Source: Hoplostethus atlanticus (Eukaryota; Chordata; Actinopteri; Trachichthyiformes; Trachichthyidae). Taken from it: 64,000 nt of DNA. Location of the stretch: positions 9,362,501 through 9,426,500 of the forward strand of contig JAXDDX010000002.1 of NCBI GenBank assembly GCA_034670405.1. Reading direction: 5' to 3'. The notes beneath the pieces are model-generated. The model was given only the letters and a program-made list of their open reading frames with translations. It searched no databases and was not told the origin of the DNA. Positions 32,791-45,336 of this stretch are shown here, one piece after another. Each line of letters starts with the position of its first letter. Position 1 is the first letter of the stretch. Both the position numbers and the translations under genes were made by a program.

Positions 32791-32990
32791 GTCAAGGACC
32801 GAGTCATGACACCAGGCCAGAGAAAAAATATACGGGAAGGGAGCAGCTTTTTGTTGTTCTCGGTTGAACAGAATTCAGAGCGGGGGATGAAGAGTTTGTT
32901 TACATCCTTGTATGGATTCACCGGAGAGTGTTTGAACAGACAGACAGCCGCCGGACTCCCCTCTCAGCAATTAATCAACAACAGCGCTCG

Positions 32991-33030
<40 letters not shown>

Positions 33031-33584
33031 ATTGAGAGGGGGAGAGTAGAGCGTTGATGATTTTGCGCAAAAGGGAAGATGATTTATTGTTTGGAAAGTC
33101 TGAAAGTGCAGTCGAGCAAATTTACAACAAAGAAATTTAATTTGTACCTTTCTATTTCTTACCATTTCTCATTTCAAGTGATTTGAGCTGCGATGGTAAT
33201 TCAAATCATCACTTTGCATCGTGGATAATTCAATCATCAGCGCAAGGCATCATTGAAGGTACTTACAGTGTGAAACTGTGCGTAAAGTTCTTATGCGGGC
33301 AAGGCTTGCTTCCTTAACAAATGTACAATTCTGTCCATTCTGTCCAATGAAAGCATATGTTGGATAAAGAATAGTACAATGTTTTAAATATCCACAAGTA
33401 TTTATATCAAAGCTCAATTCAAGTTTTGTAGCGTTATGCACTATGATAAATAAAGCAATGTTTATTGAAAAAGCAATGTTTAATCCCATTAAAAGTTGCT
33501 ATAATAAAGTTAGCCTATGCCTTTCTTTCATTTTCTGTTTCCACCACTTAAAAAACACCTATTGATTGAGGGAAAGTTCTCTTT

Positions 33585-33765
33585 CCGGCCCCCCAGGGAG
33601 GCCACAGGTCAAGGTCCGCTACAGAGCAGGACCTCCGCAGCTGGCAGGGATTCCGTGACTTGCTCAAAGACACTAAAGCACTTGTGTTTGCCGACACGGA
33701 GGTTGAACACGTACCGTCCGGTTGACGGATGGTGTATTTAACCACCAGGCCACCCTGGGTTTTGT
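33585..33765. repeat. interspersed repeat, family also at 59.3 kb
   Basis: Contains GGGATTCCGTGACTTGCTCA then AAGACACT, and CCACCAGGCCACCCTGG near the right end. A related copy (GGGATTCTGTGTCTTGCTCA, CAGACACT) lies in vps13a intron 17. The text is typical of abundant teleost SINE-like repeats. Confidence 0.6.
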
Positions 33766-33874
33766 GTACAGTCTTAATATCAGTCGGTCCGGTTCCTTCT
33801 CCCCTTCGTTTACTCGTGGCTCCTTGATTGGCAAACAGTAGATCAGAAGCGAATGCGTGGATGAGCACCACCCA

Positions 33875-33910
33875 CCCCCTCTTTATACTTTAACCCCCCA
33901 CCACATCTCT

Positions 33911-33964
<54 letters not shown>

Positions 33965-34527
33965 CCCTCTTCTCTCCCCTGACGTGTCCCCTAAGTGTCT
34001 GGATAATAGATAATATAGCGAACCAGCGACCTGCAGGGTCTTACAAAAACGGTGTTTGGCGAGTGGGAGAGGCGCACAAGAGGAGAGGAGCACACACACA
34101 GACATCGAAAGGAACTGGCCCCTCGCATCCTTCAGCCGTCACAGAACGAGGCTGATACTGAGAAGAGGACTATTACCTCTCAACTTTTACGCACAGACTG
34201 ACTTTTACGCTCGGCGCCAAGAACACCAATTGGGGAAGAGACAGAGAAAGGACATCAGAAGAAACTGTCGCGGGATGCAGAAGGTCCTCAAGGAACTTAC
34301 CTGATAGCAGCAGGCCTTTAGGCTAGATTGTATTAAGCGCTATTAAGTAGTTAATCCTGCATCTGCATTCGACGAGCATTTAATCTAATGGCTCAGAAGT
34401 TTGGAACAGATGCGTCAGATGGTGACTAATATGAAGACTATCAATTTAGCTCCGTAGGAAATATATCGAAAGCAAGTAATTCAAATTAATTTAACTGTTA
34501 AAACTTGAAGAAAACGGTAACCAAGTC
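33875..34527 (+). promoter_or_regulatory. foxb2: foxb2 promoter-proximal / 5' UTR region
   Basis: A TATA-like CTTTATACTTTAA (33881-33893) precedes a compound (CT)n-(CA)n tract (33908-33962) and about 560 bases of non-repetitive sequence up to the foxb2 ATG. Several upstream ATGs open short frames (the longest starts at 34056, 82 codons), so uORFs may exist. The transcription start is unknown. Confidence 0.4.
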
Positions 34528-35490
34528 ATGCCCCGTCCTGGTAAGAACTCTTACAGCGACCAGAAGCCTCCTTACTCCTACATATCTCTGACGGCGATGG
34601 CTATCCAGAACTCAACCGACAAGATGCTGCCACTGAGTGACATTTATAAGTTCATCATGGACCGGTTTCCGTACTACCGAGAGAACACACAACGGTGGCA
34701 GAATTCCCTGCGACATAACCTCTCCTTTAACGATTGCTTCATCAAGATCCCTCGGCGGCCTGACCAGCCAGGGAAAGGCAGTTTCTGGGCCCTGCACCCG
34801 GACTGCGGAGACATGTTTGAGAACGGCAGCTTCCTGAGGAGAAGGAAACGCTTTAAGCTGCTGCGTTCCGAGCATATGGCCTGCAAGAGCTCCCCGATGA
34901 TGCATTACTTCCACCACCACCACCACCACCACCCGGGAGGCAAGCTGGGCGCAGTATCCGGCCACCACGACCACCCAGCCGGCCCAGCCAGCACCGTGGG
35001 TCGGCTCCCCCACTTCCAGGGCTACGGGGGCGTTACCTGCGCCCAGCCTGGTGGGTTTAAACACCCATTCGCCATCGAGAACATTATAGGTCGGGACTAC
35101 AAGGGTGTGATGGCCAGCGGGCTGCCCCTCACCTCGGTCATGCACCACCTGGGCTACCCCGTGCCCGCGCAGCTCAGCAGTGTGGTCAATTCCATGTGGC
35201 CGCATGTCGGTATGTTGTCTGAGTCCATGGGTGGCGTGCCCGTGCCCGCACCCTCCGAGTACGCGCCCTTCGGCGTGTCCATGAAAGGCCTTTACCACAA
35301 TGCCAACGGGCAAACCCTGCCCGCCGTTCCGATGCCAATAAAACCCACCCCGTCTCTGGGTCCTATGCCCGGGTTGACAGGGCTGCAGTCCGGCCCAGCC
35401 CAGCTCTGCTCACCGGCCTCAATGCTGGAGAAAAGCGATCATCTGGAGGGGAAAGGCAACCCTCTACACCCGGCTCTCCTCCTGTCCTAA
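34528..35490 (+). CDS. foxb2: foxb2, forkhead box B2 transcription factor
   Basis: Intact 320-codon single-exon gene. The N-terminus [20 protein letters not shown] and the forkhead domain (about residues 12-110, ending [12 protein letters not shown]) are class [11 protein letters not shown], a His run (residues 129-136), [19 protein letters not shown] and MHHLGYPVP all match FOXB2 rather than FOXB1, which has PSCGDMF and IAREYK. FAIENII (residues 182-188) fits an eh1-like Groucho-binding motif. FOXB proteins bind DNA in the nucleus and act in early neural and axial development. The protein is shorter than human FOXB2 because the long His, Pro and Ala runs are reduced. Third-codon positions are very GC-rich against AT-rich flanks. 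The nearest genes are prune2 (divergent) and the c2cd4 gene. Confidence 0.96.
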   Translation: MPRPGKNSYSDQKPPYSYISLTAMAIQNSTDKMLPLSDIYKFIMDRFPYYRENTQRWQNSLRHNLSFNDCFIKIPRRPDQPGKGSFWALHPDCGDMFENGSFLRRRKRFKLLRSEHMACKSSPMMHYFHHHHHHHPGGKLGAVSGHHDHPAGPASTVGRLPHFQGYGGVTCAQPGGFKHPFAIENIIGRDYKGVMASGLPLTSVMHHLGYPVPAQLSSVVNSMWPHVGMLSESMGGVPVPAPSEYAPFGVSMKGLYHNANGQTLPAVPMPIKPTPSLGPMPGLTGLQSGPAQLCSPASMLEKSDHLEGKGNPLHPALLLS

Positions 35491-37789
35491 CCGGGTAAAT
35501 TGCGGGTCATTTTTGGGAGATAAAGCAAACAAGAAGGACATCGTAATGGCTTAAAAAATAAGACAGCATAAAACAAAATAATCATGTGTAGTTTACGTTG
35601 AGTGCAGCTATACGAGAGTTGTGAGGTTTAAATTCTGCTGTGGTATGATTTTTTAATTGGATCGATGTTGAAATCCCAATTTGTTTGCACAATTAATTTA
35701 CCACAAACACTGTAATGTGGCACTGACAGCCTATACAATCAAACAAACAGATACGCTAAACCCAAAGAAAGTTTTGATTTAGGAGATACACAATCCAAAT
35801 TTGTTTCCAAATGCAAACCCATCACTTCTCTTTATATTTCTTTGTTATTATGGACGTTTAGATTGCTCATATCTGATTTTAATTCAGGTTGGCTAAATAC
35901 AAATATAGGCCTTAATGTTTATGAATTAGGCCTGTGGCAATTCTTTTTTTGTGTTGCTTAGCAAAATGTGCAGTGCATCGAAAATGTTATGCTTGTATTA
36001 TAACACTATTTATCTGAAAATATTTATAAAGAACTTAAAACGAAATGTTCTTTGGTGTCTTAGTTATTTAAATGCTGTTTTTAATTAACCTTGCACATTG
36101 TTTTTGCGGTTCGTTTGTCAACCTCCTCATTTCCCCTGTGACTGTACAGTACATACTCTTCAAAGGGAAAAGATAACTTAGGGCAAATTCCATCAGACTC
36201 GGACATGCCTTCATATTCATATGTGCTCCCCATTAAAACTACTTGTAATCTCACACCATATCAAGTGTATTTTAACTTAGCGAATTACTTAACGAATTTA
36301 GTATATATGGAAATAATTGAAATGAAATAATTATTAGCCTGTATGAAATAATTAATTATTGTGTTACTGCAACAGGCAGTAAAGACACAACACGGATTAC
36401 AGCTGCCACCAGTTGCTCTGCTGTGACACACATCGTGTATGACCAAGTTTTTTTTTTATAGCAGGAGCTTTCAAAAGTTTTCATGTAACGGACCTCCAAC
36501 AGATATACATTAGGCCACCAATCCCCCATATGGGAGGATTTTTGTTGTTTATTTAGTATTCTCTAACTGTCTATACTGTAAGTGGGGACATAATAGTGGT
36601 GAGAGTGACACCGATGATTTCAATAGTCATTCTTATACATTCTATAATCGGGCCAATGCGTAGTGAATTAAAATCTAATAAAATTAAACTATTCCTCAAT
36701 TTGCTGATTACCCAGCCCCTCACCCCCAAAGAAAACCCTGGGGGTCCCTGGATAGCAACGCTGTCTTATTGATAGACTCTGTTTCTGTTGGGTCCCCACA
36801 TGAGAAAGGTAGGCTACTATGAGGTTGTGATCATGGCCCATCATCATGACCCGAGACTAAAGTTCACTCCATCACTTATGGTGAGATGATCAGATCAGAG
36901 ACATCAGCATCACATGCACCTACTCATGCAAGTATGTGGGCGACATGACAAGAAAAAACTATGGAAAAGGTACATGCCCATATGCCCATGCACGTTGTGC
37001 CCAAGAGAAGTGTGTGATCTTCTTAAGATGGATATGACCAGCCGACACTCTAGGCTATAGCTCCACAACTTCAAAAGCAGGTTGGGCCGTCGGATCAAGT
37101 TTTGCTCTTTTGTTTGCTCTCTTTTTAACATAACCCAGCTTTGAAGCTGGTCCTCTTCAGTGGCACAAAGCACCTGGTTCAGTCCACTGAAAATGACTTA
37201 TATTCAGGCTCCTGTCTCCTGTTTAGCATCCCAAAGGCTCCACACAGCCGTCACTATTGTCACACCAGCCTCTGAACAAATAATTGAGATGCACCAGTGG
37301 AGGAGAGGCGTGGGAGTGGAGAATTAAAATCTGTCTCGGTGTCATTATTAACAAGCAGGATATAATAGTGAATCCCTTTCTTTTCCTCTCCTCATTCTAC
37401 TCTCTCTTATTTTCATCTATTTTGTATATCCTGATCTTTCTCTTTGTTCACGGCACACAGTTTAGCTGACTTGCTCTCTCCTTACATACACACATTCCAC
37501 CTAAATTACCCTAGATATACAAAAGATACACTTGTCTCTTTCTATTTCTTTCAGTTTGTATTTCTCTTTCACAGGCACCTGCACTCACACATGGGCCTAT
37601 ACACACACCCACCCACACACCACACACACACACACACACCCACACACCCACACACACGTATACACACACACACTTTCTCTGCAGGATGTCCTTAATTCCT
37701 AGTTAAAGGGAAGTGTGATATATCAGGAGGAAGTGTGTCTATGTGAGTGTGTGTGTGTGCCTGTATGTGTGCGTGTCTGCGAGTGTGTT

Positions 37790-37965
37790 TGTGCTTTAAT
37801 TCCCTGATCAGCAGGCTTCAATGTCTTTAATAGCCCTCACTAGTGTATAATTAAATGGCACTAATTAAGACACAATAAGAGGCGTAATAATGCAGCCATT
37901 ATTACCCTCCTTGATCCTCTGTCTTCACAACACCGGAGTGAGATGCCTCTGGAATCATAATATCA
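37790..37965. promoter_or_regulatory. candidate conserved non-coding element downstream of foxb2
   Basis: Complex sequence with many TAAT/ATTA cores (GTGTATAATTAAATGGCACT; AATTAAGACACAATAAGAGG; GGCGTAATAATGCAGCCATT), 2.3 kb downstream of foxb2, between simple repeats. No coding frame. Confidence 0.35.
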
Positions 37966-38239
37966 CATGAGGGTCTCCTAATGTGCATATGTCTTTATGT
38001 GCGGGGAAAAGAGGAGGTAGCCTATATGTGCGGTTTATTTTTACAGATATTGTGTTGGTTGTGTCAAAGCATTGTAGCACATGTTGGCTAATTTTGATGC
38101 CAGTTCTTGGAACAAGTTGGTACATGAGGTTGAGATACTCTCGCTTCGGGGTACACGGGCAGTTTTAGTTTTAGGCACGTAAGTACGTAAGTATAGAGGA
38201 TCAAACCCTTTTACCTTCCACCACTTGCTAGTCTGCTTC

Positions 38240-38300
38240 TGTAGGTGTGTGTGTGTGTGTGTGTGTGTGTATAGACCGAGGAGGACAAATACTGGCAGTC
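38240..38300. repeat. (TG)n plus 29-bp unit, second copy
   Basis: A (GT)n tract followed by the same 29-base sequence as at 23389-23417. The upstream flanks of the two copies differ, so the shared unit starts at or within the TG tract. Confidence 0.85.
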
Positions 38301-39439
38301 TGTGTATGAGTGATGTGGAAATAAATTCATATAACCATATACCATTTGAGGGCTTAGTTTGTGAACTGTGCCACCACCCCAGACATGCACATTCTGAAGA
38401 GTTTTTCATCACTTAATATTATATTTTATAATACAGTATAGTCTGCTCATAGCTGAAAACATGTCACCAATTACAGCCATAATCAGACATAACTAATTTT
38501 GTCTGGGAAACAAAATTCACAAATACATTTTGCAAGTATTCATTCCAAAGCAAAAGTACATTTTTATCCTCGTCTGTTTAATTCTTCATGCTATGGAGGA
38601 AACAAGCCTCCTCAGGAAGGTGTTCTTGTAAACTATCACAGTCACGCCATTGGCTTCTATTTTGTTCACTTATTCAAGGGCTTTCTAAGTTTATCATGGA
38701 CCTTTGTGATAATGAGATTTTATTGAAAAGACTTTAGATTGATCAGGAATATATTTTTGGAGATTACATTTTCTATCAGGTGTTCCCCTGTTGGCTCTCC
38801 ACCCCAAACCTAAGAAAACCTCTTCATGTAATACAGACCTGTACAACTATTAATTTCAACACAGCAGCTTATATTGGAGGTTGCAGGTTGAAATGTAACA
38901 CAATGTTTTCCAACTTGATTACAGTGGGTCTCTTATTCAGGTGAAATTAGTATCCAAAGCCATTGGCTATATGCATGCCAAAGTCTTCCCAAGCAAATGA
39001 GATGTACAAAAGGCTAAATATTATTGTAAAGTTGATAATACATGAAAACAGTAAAGTTCAGTAGATTAGTAGTCAATACAATACCATGCAAAATCAGTTT
39101 TAGGTCACAAGAAAGTCTATTTTGAAAATGTCACTTTCCAGAGAAAAGGATGTGAAGATTAATGATCTGGCACACACTCATCCAGCCATTAAACCACCAA
39201 AGGGTTACACATGTGATCAGTAGAGCAAGGCTGAAAGCAGTATGATGATATTTCATTTGAACAAGGCAAATATGCCATTACATCCTATGAAAAACTGTTA
39301 GCACTGACAAAAGTGTAAGGGACATGAATATGAAAGAACTTTTTCTTCAGGGGGAAACTGTTTAACATGAGAAATATGAGTTTAAAATGAGTAATAGGAC
39401 TCTTACCAATGAATAAAACATTTAGGTCAGAGGTGTTTT

Positions 39440-39610
39440 ACTGTCAACCCTCAGAAGCGAAACATTACGGTCTTGAATAGGCGATGATACATTAGTGGTA
39501 ATTACCCACACTTCATAGGGGCCAGGGTGGCAAATTCTACATGCGTTTTTCTTAATGACCAACAAGAGCAAGCCATCATAATGAGCAGCTTAATTCATTA
39601 ATGTGCTCCG
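39440..39610. promoter_or_regulatory. candidate conserved non-coding element
   Basis: Complex island (GAATAGGCGATGATACATTA; GTGGTAATTACCCACACTTC; GCAGCTTAATTCATTAATGT) directly before a long (AC)n array. It has homeodomain-type cores and no coding potential. Confidence 0.35.
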
Positions 39611-39627
39611 TCGTTCACTCTCACTCA

Positions 39628-39629
<2 letters not shown>

Positions 39630-39691
<62 letters not shown>

Positions 39692-39693
39692 CG
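39630..39693. repeat. (AC)n microsatellite
   Basis: About 27 uninterrupted AC units followed by ACGC variants, in the foxb2-c2cd4 desert. Confidence 0.95.
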
Positions 39694-40124
39694 CACTTAA
39701 ATGCACTTGTACAATCTTAAATAAAATATTATTCTTTGTTCCAGATGGGAGGCTTTATTCTAGCGTATCCGTAACATCAGATAACAGATCCAAATTTGTA
39801 TAAACCTATAATTGCAATAATAGATTCCTTGTTCAGTCACACAGTTTCAATGACAATTAGAGTGAGAGAAGAGACTCCTTACTCTACAGTGTATGCATAA
39901 GACTACATTACATCAACTATTCACTATGTAAAACAATTTTAGACCAGAAAACTGTGATCTGTCAATCAAATTATCTTCATAAAGCTCTTATTATTAAAAG
40001 TTCAAATGCATCAAATTGTTTCGCAATTTGCAGAATCTAAATACTGTGAATGGAGGACATTAGAAGAAATGTCTTCATGAAAAATTAACTTAAGCATTGT
40101 TCCTCACGGTGCTAATCCCAACTA

Positions 40125-40127
<3 letters not shown>

Positions 40128-40161
<34 letters not shown>

Positions 40162-40248
40162 AAGAAATGGGTTAGAGAGACACAAAGAAATGGAACAAAA
40201 AGAGAGTGACAGTGACAAAGAAAGAAAGAATAAGTGCTAGAGATAGAT

Positions 40249-40300
<52 letters not shown>
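40128..40300. repeat. two (GA)n tracts with purine-rich linker
   Basis: (GA)n at about 40129-40156 and 40252-40299 with AAAG, GAAA and GATA linkers; the plus strand is nearly all purine. Confidence 0.9.
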
Positions 40301-40301
<1 letters not shown>

Positions 40302-41200
40302 TCCTCAAGTGAGAGTTACAAGGTCACAGGGGGCTTCATGCCCTCTTACAGAACTAATGAAATTGTAATATTCTTAAGAGGTTTCTTTCCTCTCCAGATC
40401 TGCCACAGATTACAGGAGATCCTTGACCTAACTAATGCTGTTCGCAAAAAGATCTGTACCTGAAGACCTTCAGAGAGAGAGAGAGAGGGAGTGAGCGGCA
40501 AAGAATAAGAACAAGAGAGTGTTGTAACTACTCTCAGTCCAGGTACTCATGTGCTCTCTAATTTAGTGTAAATCAGAAAACTATTATAACAGGATCCTAA
40601 CACCATGTGTTTCTTTAACTATAACTTTAACTATAGGTAGGGACCCAAAATTAATTGTGGCCCAATTTTCTGGTGGGTCCACATGACATTGAAGTAGTGA
40701 GCCAGGTTCCAGATTCGATTTGGGTGGCAGGCTGAAATAAGTTAAAAACCTGAATCCCTAATTGCAATATGATGACCCCTATTTTAACCAATTTGCCCCA
40801 ACCTGGCTTTGTTAATGTTTAAGTTTATTTACAAAGTGATAAAACAGAAGCGGAGTGATAAAAAACACAGCAATAAAAACATACAAACAGAGATGCAATC
40901 CATAATCTGTGCAGGTGAAATAAAAATAAATGAAGGGCCTTATAAAAAACGTCTCACTTGAAATAACAAAACAGCAACAAAAACATCAAGATGGTAACAT
41001 AGGACACAATTGCATTGGATGACAGAATCTTAATAACAATATTATTTTTGACTAGAAAGACTATTTGGCTGAGTTTTTGATAACAAGAACTGACAGTATG
41101 TGACAGCTAAACGTGAGTCTTATTCGTATTTTGAGGATGTTTGCAGTGATAATTGTTTTTAATGCTGAAGTCAAACTTGCATAAAAGATGGAAGAAAGAA

Positions 41201-41228
41201 TACAGTAGATTATCGGTAATCTACTGTA
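41201..41228. repeat. perfect 12-bp inverted repeat with TCGG loop
   Basis: TACAGTAGATTA, loop TCGG, TAATCTACTGTA: a perfect 12-bp stem with a 4-base loop in the gene desert. It has no T-run, and a terminator role is not relevant in a vertebrate. Confidence 0.85.
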
Positions 41229-41739
41229 CGTCAAATTGATCTATTATCTAATTTTTCTGTCTCACGTGTTGTCCACATCCATGTAGAGAACGTTACATGT
41301 AAAATGTGATTATTGATTGTCGGTGTGTTTCTAATGTACATGTAACATTAGTAACAGACCGGTTAGGTTCCACTATTTTATACCATTTTATACATAAACA
41401 CATACAGCAAATATGCTGTATTTATATGTATTTATATATTTATATACTTACTTATATTATACTTAGATATACATTTCATACATATATTTTGTATTTATTA
41501 ATCTGTACTTAAGTAAGCAATAAAGACTATTAGTAACATCTTCAAGTAATAACTGTAAGTAAATCTGTTCCATGCTTCCCACTCTTCCCACTCCAATCTC
41601 TCTCAGCAGGATATGTTAACCCCACAATTGTTTACATTCTATTTCATTGATTTTTATTGTTTTATTATTGATTTATTATTTTTTTTATTGCATATTTGTA
41701 TATTCTATTTGTGTGCTTATATTCTATTTTGTTTTTCCT

Positions 41740-41825
41740 TGCTGAATCTTATTTCCTACTTTTGCTGCTACTATGGCTTAATTTCCACACAGGGATCAAT
41801 AAAGTTTAAATAAAGTTTAAAGTTT
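41740..41825 (+). repeat. LINE-like 3' tail fragment (candidate)
   Basis: CACACAGGGATCAATAAAGT followed by repeated AAATAAAGTTTA resembles the 3' end of fish LINEs, which end in GGGATCAATAAAGTAT-like text and a short tandem tail. The preceding 200 bases are T-rich without coding remnants. Confidence 0.45.
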
Positions 41826-42304
41826 GCAGTGTCTAATTGTGTTTTGTTCTGTGTTTTGCTTCATTTGTGGTGTTTCATAATCCACTGGATTAGCATAACT
41901 GTGTTGTGATTGCTCTGTTATTTTTGTATTACTTTCCCTGTGGCATTACCTCTAGAATCTACTGACTTTGACACCGTACTGTAACTTTAGTACTGCTGTC
42001 ATCACTTATGACAATGATAATCATTTGAATTTGTGTAAAATTATGTTTCTTAGAAAGATTTGTATTTAGATTCCTTTCATCCTGTTATATTTAGTCCGTT
42101 AACCCCCAAACCTGTTAATGAGAATATGAAAACCTATATTTTTGTGTATATGTTGCCAATTAGTTACCAAATTCTTCTGCAATCATTTGATAATTCTGTT
42201 ACATTGAATGTGTTACATCACTCCCCATCCCCGTCCACAATACAGTACTACAGTTACAGTATATATTGTGTTAAATGTCATAAGGTACAGTTACGGTATC
42301 TGTG

Positions 42305-42500
42305 ATTCACTGCTAGCAGGCAGCCGGCATACGGCTACATCTGCTCCTATCTCGGTAATGGTCGCCTTGCTATATTCACTGCTGCAGATCTTTAATAGTG
42401 GGACGAGGGGAGAGTTAGCTGGCATGTGTCGACAGGCGTCGGCAGCAGCCAATGAAAAGGCCATCTGAGGTGGATTAGCATATTGGCATCAGCCCTGGAG
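42305..42500. promoter_or_regulatory. candidate conserved non-coding element
   Basis: Balanced-composition island (CATCTGCTCCTATCTCGGTA; GGCGTCGGCAGCAGCCAATG; GGTGGATTAGCATATTGGCA) surrounded by AT-rich and CT-rich DNA. It contains a CCAAT core and an octamer-like ATTAGCAT. The 86-codon frame across it has no recognisable product. Confidence 0.35.
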
Positions 42501-42604
42501 ACAGAGAGAAGCTGTCAGGGGAGAGGGTCCTAACGACAGGTCACACAGGACCACTGCACATTACTATAACTCTTCTACTCGCTCTTTACTCCCATAATGC
42601 TCCC

Positions 42605-42899
42605 CCTCTTTCCCTCTCTCTCTCACTCTCTCTCTCTCTCTCTCTCTCTCGCACTCTCTTTCTCTCACTCTCTCTCTTCTATTTCTCTTTCTCCCTGTCT
42701 CTCTCGCTCAGATCTCACTCTTCATCTTTCTGTCTCTCTGTTTTTTTTCTCTTTCTCTCATTCTCTCACCTCCCATTGTAGATCTTCTTACTGTTTTTTC
42801 GCTGTTCTGAAAAATCCCCTTCCACAAAGCATTTCTTCTCCCTTCATTCCTCCCTCCTACTAGCTCTTCCTATTGTTCCCTCTCTCTTTCTTTCCATTG

Positions 42900-42940
<41 letters not shown>

Positions 42941-42955
42941 GTCCCTCTCTCTTTA
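42605..42955. repeat. polypyrimidine (CT)n-rich tract
   Basis: About 350 bases dominated by CT/TC repeats in two blocks (42,610-42,775 and 42,880-42,955) with a mixed middle. Confidence 0.85.
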
Positions 42956-42959
42956 ATTT

Positions 42960-43265
42960 CAGGCAGTGATTCAGTGTTCTGGGGTCAAACTTTATCTGCC
43001 CCCCTGGCTGAAGTGAATTGTCTCCGCTCTGTCCTTTGAGTAAGGTCTTCTGACGCAGTGCATATCATCTCCAATCTGCCATCCAGTTTTATTGAGCCAA
43101 ATTATTATCCCTTATTAGCCATTATTACATTTTATCATGGATTCAGAACGGGTCAGTGGTTCAGCCATTCTGGCCTCCTTCCCATTGTTTCTCCTTTCCA
43201 ATTTCGCCTCTTTCTCACTTTCTCTTGGGAGTCCAGACAGAGAAGAAGTTTTGTTGACCCTGGCA
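42960..43265. promoter_or_regulatory. candidate conserved non-coding element
   Basis: Complex sequence following the CT tract: GGGGTCAAACTTTATCTGCC, GTGCATATCATCTCCAATCT and TTATTAGCCATTATTACATT. No coding signal; it resembles vertebrate enhancer sequence in texture. Confidence 0.35.
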
Positions 43266-45034
43266 AAAAACTTCTTGAACTTTTACAAGAGGTTAAGTGC
43301 TTTGTGATAGAATGAGTGCCCATATAGGTTCACCATTTGGCTCCTCAACAATAGAGATTAAAGTGAAATGGAAGTTAACAAAGTGTGTCATTGACTTTCC
43401 CACTGGTGAGAGTTTGTACTTGGAATTTTAAATCTCATCACAATGTCTAAACATAATGATTGGCAGTGTTACAGAGAAAACCTTATAACAAAGATTTGGC
43501 CTGATAAGACAGCGTGAGATCCTCAGGCAGGTTATTTCAAGGTTTCGACTTAAAACAAAATGTGATTGGGCCTTTTCTATCAGGGTCCCTTTGTCTGCCC
43601 AAAACCAGACTAGAAGAATTAGTCCAAAATGCTTCTATAAGCCTGTGTGTAATAAATGGCTTTACAAATGTATTTTTTATTGTATCTTCATCTTCATCTT
43701 CTTCTTAAATATGTATAACAATTTGTAACACTGTTTGCAATGTAAATAAAATTCACTATTAGTATTAGAAGTTTCACATAAACTAATGGAGTGGCATTAT
43801 GAATTCTTTGGCATTATGAGTTCTCAAACCACCTCTGACATACAAATGGCTTAATTTCTTTGTCATCCTTCATCATGTCTTCCCTTCCCTTTCCTGATGA
43901 TGTAGCACAGTGTTTATTTCCCTGGAGACCCAACCTCAGTTTTTGAAGCTGATTTTGTTGTTGTTGTTTGTTGTGTGGGCTCACCCAAACCTGTTTTGGG
44001 CTAACTCACTGGTGTACAGTAGTTTATCCTTATATCTTACACTGCAGGGTTTGGGGAGGCTTTGACCAGTAAGTATTGATACTTATTTCTATAGAGTAAC
44101 TTGGGAAAAAAAGACTGGTTGGGTTGTCTAATCCATTTTGTGCTTTAGATGAAAAATGGTGTGATTTTTTTTTTCCCTTGAATAAAAAGATGATTGAACA
44201 AGTCATCAGCAGTTACAAACTGCAAACTGAAAATTTAGCAGCACACCAACTAGCATGACATTGAGTTATCATTTGAAATTGGAAACAGAGTTGCTTTCAA
44301 GGAAGAATAATCATGTAGAAGAAACAAAGACTCGTTTGATTGATTCAGCAATTGAACTAAAAGCAGTTCATTCAAAAGAGTAATTACTTAGACTGAACAA
44401 GATGGAAAGAGCCAGCTTCCCCAAAAAAGTTTCCATCGTACCTTTGTGTGGGAAGGTGAAAAGGTCTCTTCTAGCTCTGGGCTAGCAACTAAAGGGATGA
44501 AGTTACACGGCCTCCAGTGAGGAAAGACATACAGTGACATCAATCATAATGTACACAAATACAGAGGATGGGTTCTTTCTTTGGGTAGCAGGATGGCTTA
44601 TTGGTTTTTGCTGTTCCACAACCAGAAGGTGGACACAGCCACTGTGTAAACCAACAGCCATGTGTGCTGTTGTCCCTTGAGTGTATGTGTCTCTTAACAC
44701 ATACACGCACTTGACACTGAGCCCCTGCCTGCTCACTGTAGTTCACTCTGGATGGGAGCACCAGCTAAATGCTTAAACTCTAAATGTTTGTATGAATGTT
44801 TGTGTGATGCAGCAAAGTGTTGTTGAGGCCTTCCCAAGACCTTGCAATGTAAGTTAGGCTTAATAAAATTCACTGGGCTTATCGGAGGATAATAGCTTAA
44901 AGTCATTCTGCATGATTAGCTAACGCAGTAGTCTACAAAATGAATTAACAAAATTAAACCAAAATAAAAAAAAGTATTGAATTATTATTTAGAAAATGAA
45001 GAACAAAAAGGTTTTATAACTAATGCACTAGACA

Positions 45035-45245
45035 GTGGTAGAGCATTTGGCAACAATACACTGTTCTCTCGTTAGCGTTAATTGCAGCTGTGACAGCGGT
45101 TAAAGGCAAGGTCCTCCTCTGACTCCCAATCATTTATCTCTCCATTACAGAGAGCACTCTGGGTTTTTATTGGCGTAATAAAGTCGATCTTCACTCCCAC
45201 AAAAAGCCACCTGACCCCTGGGCACTCCAGAGGCCCCTGGCTCCC
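45035..45245. promoter_or_regulatory. candidate conserved non-coding element
   Basis: Island with GTTAGCGTTAATTGCAGCTG, GGTTTTTATTGGCGTAATAA and AGTCGATCTTCACTCCCACA just before a (CA)n array (45295-45332). No coding potential. Confidence 0.35.
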
Positions 45246-45291
45246 TCTATATATTCATCATATTCATCTTCACATTCCACACACCCACTCA

Positions 45292-45336
<45 letters not shown>

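Noticed and set aside
34612..35313. 233-codon minus-strand frame across foxb2
   Set aside because: Shadow of the GC-rich foxb2 coding sequence; no independent family features.
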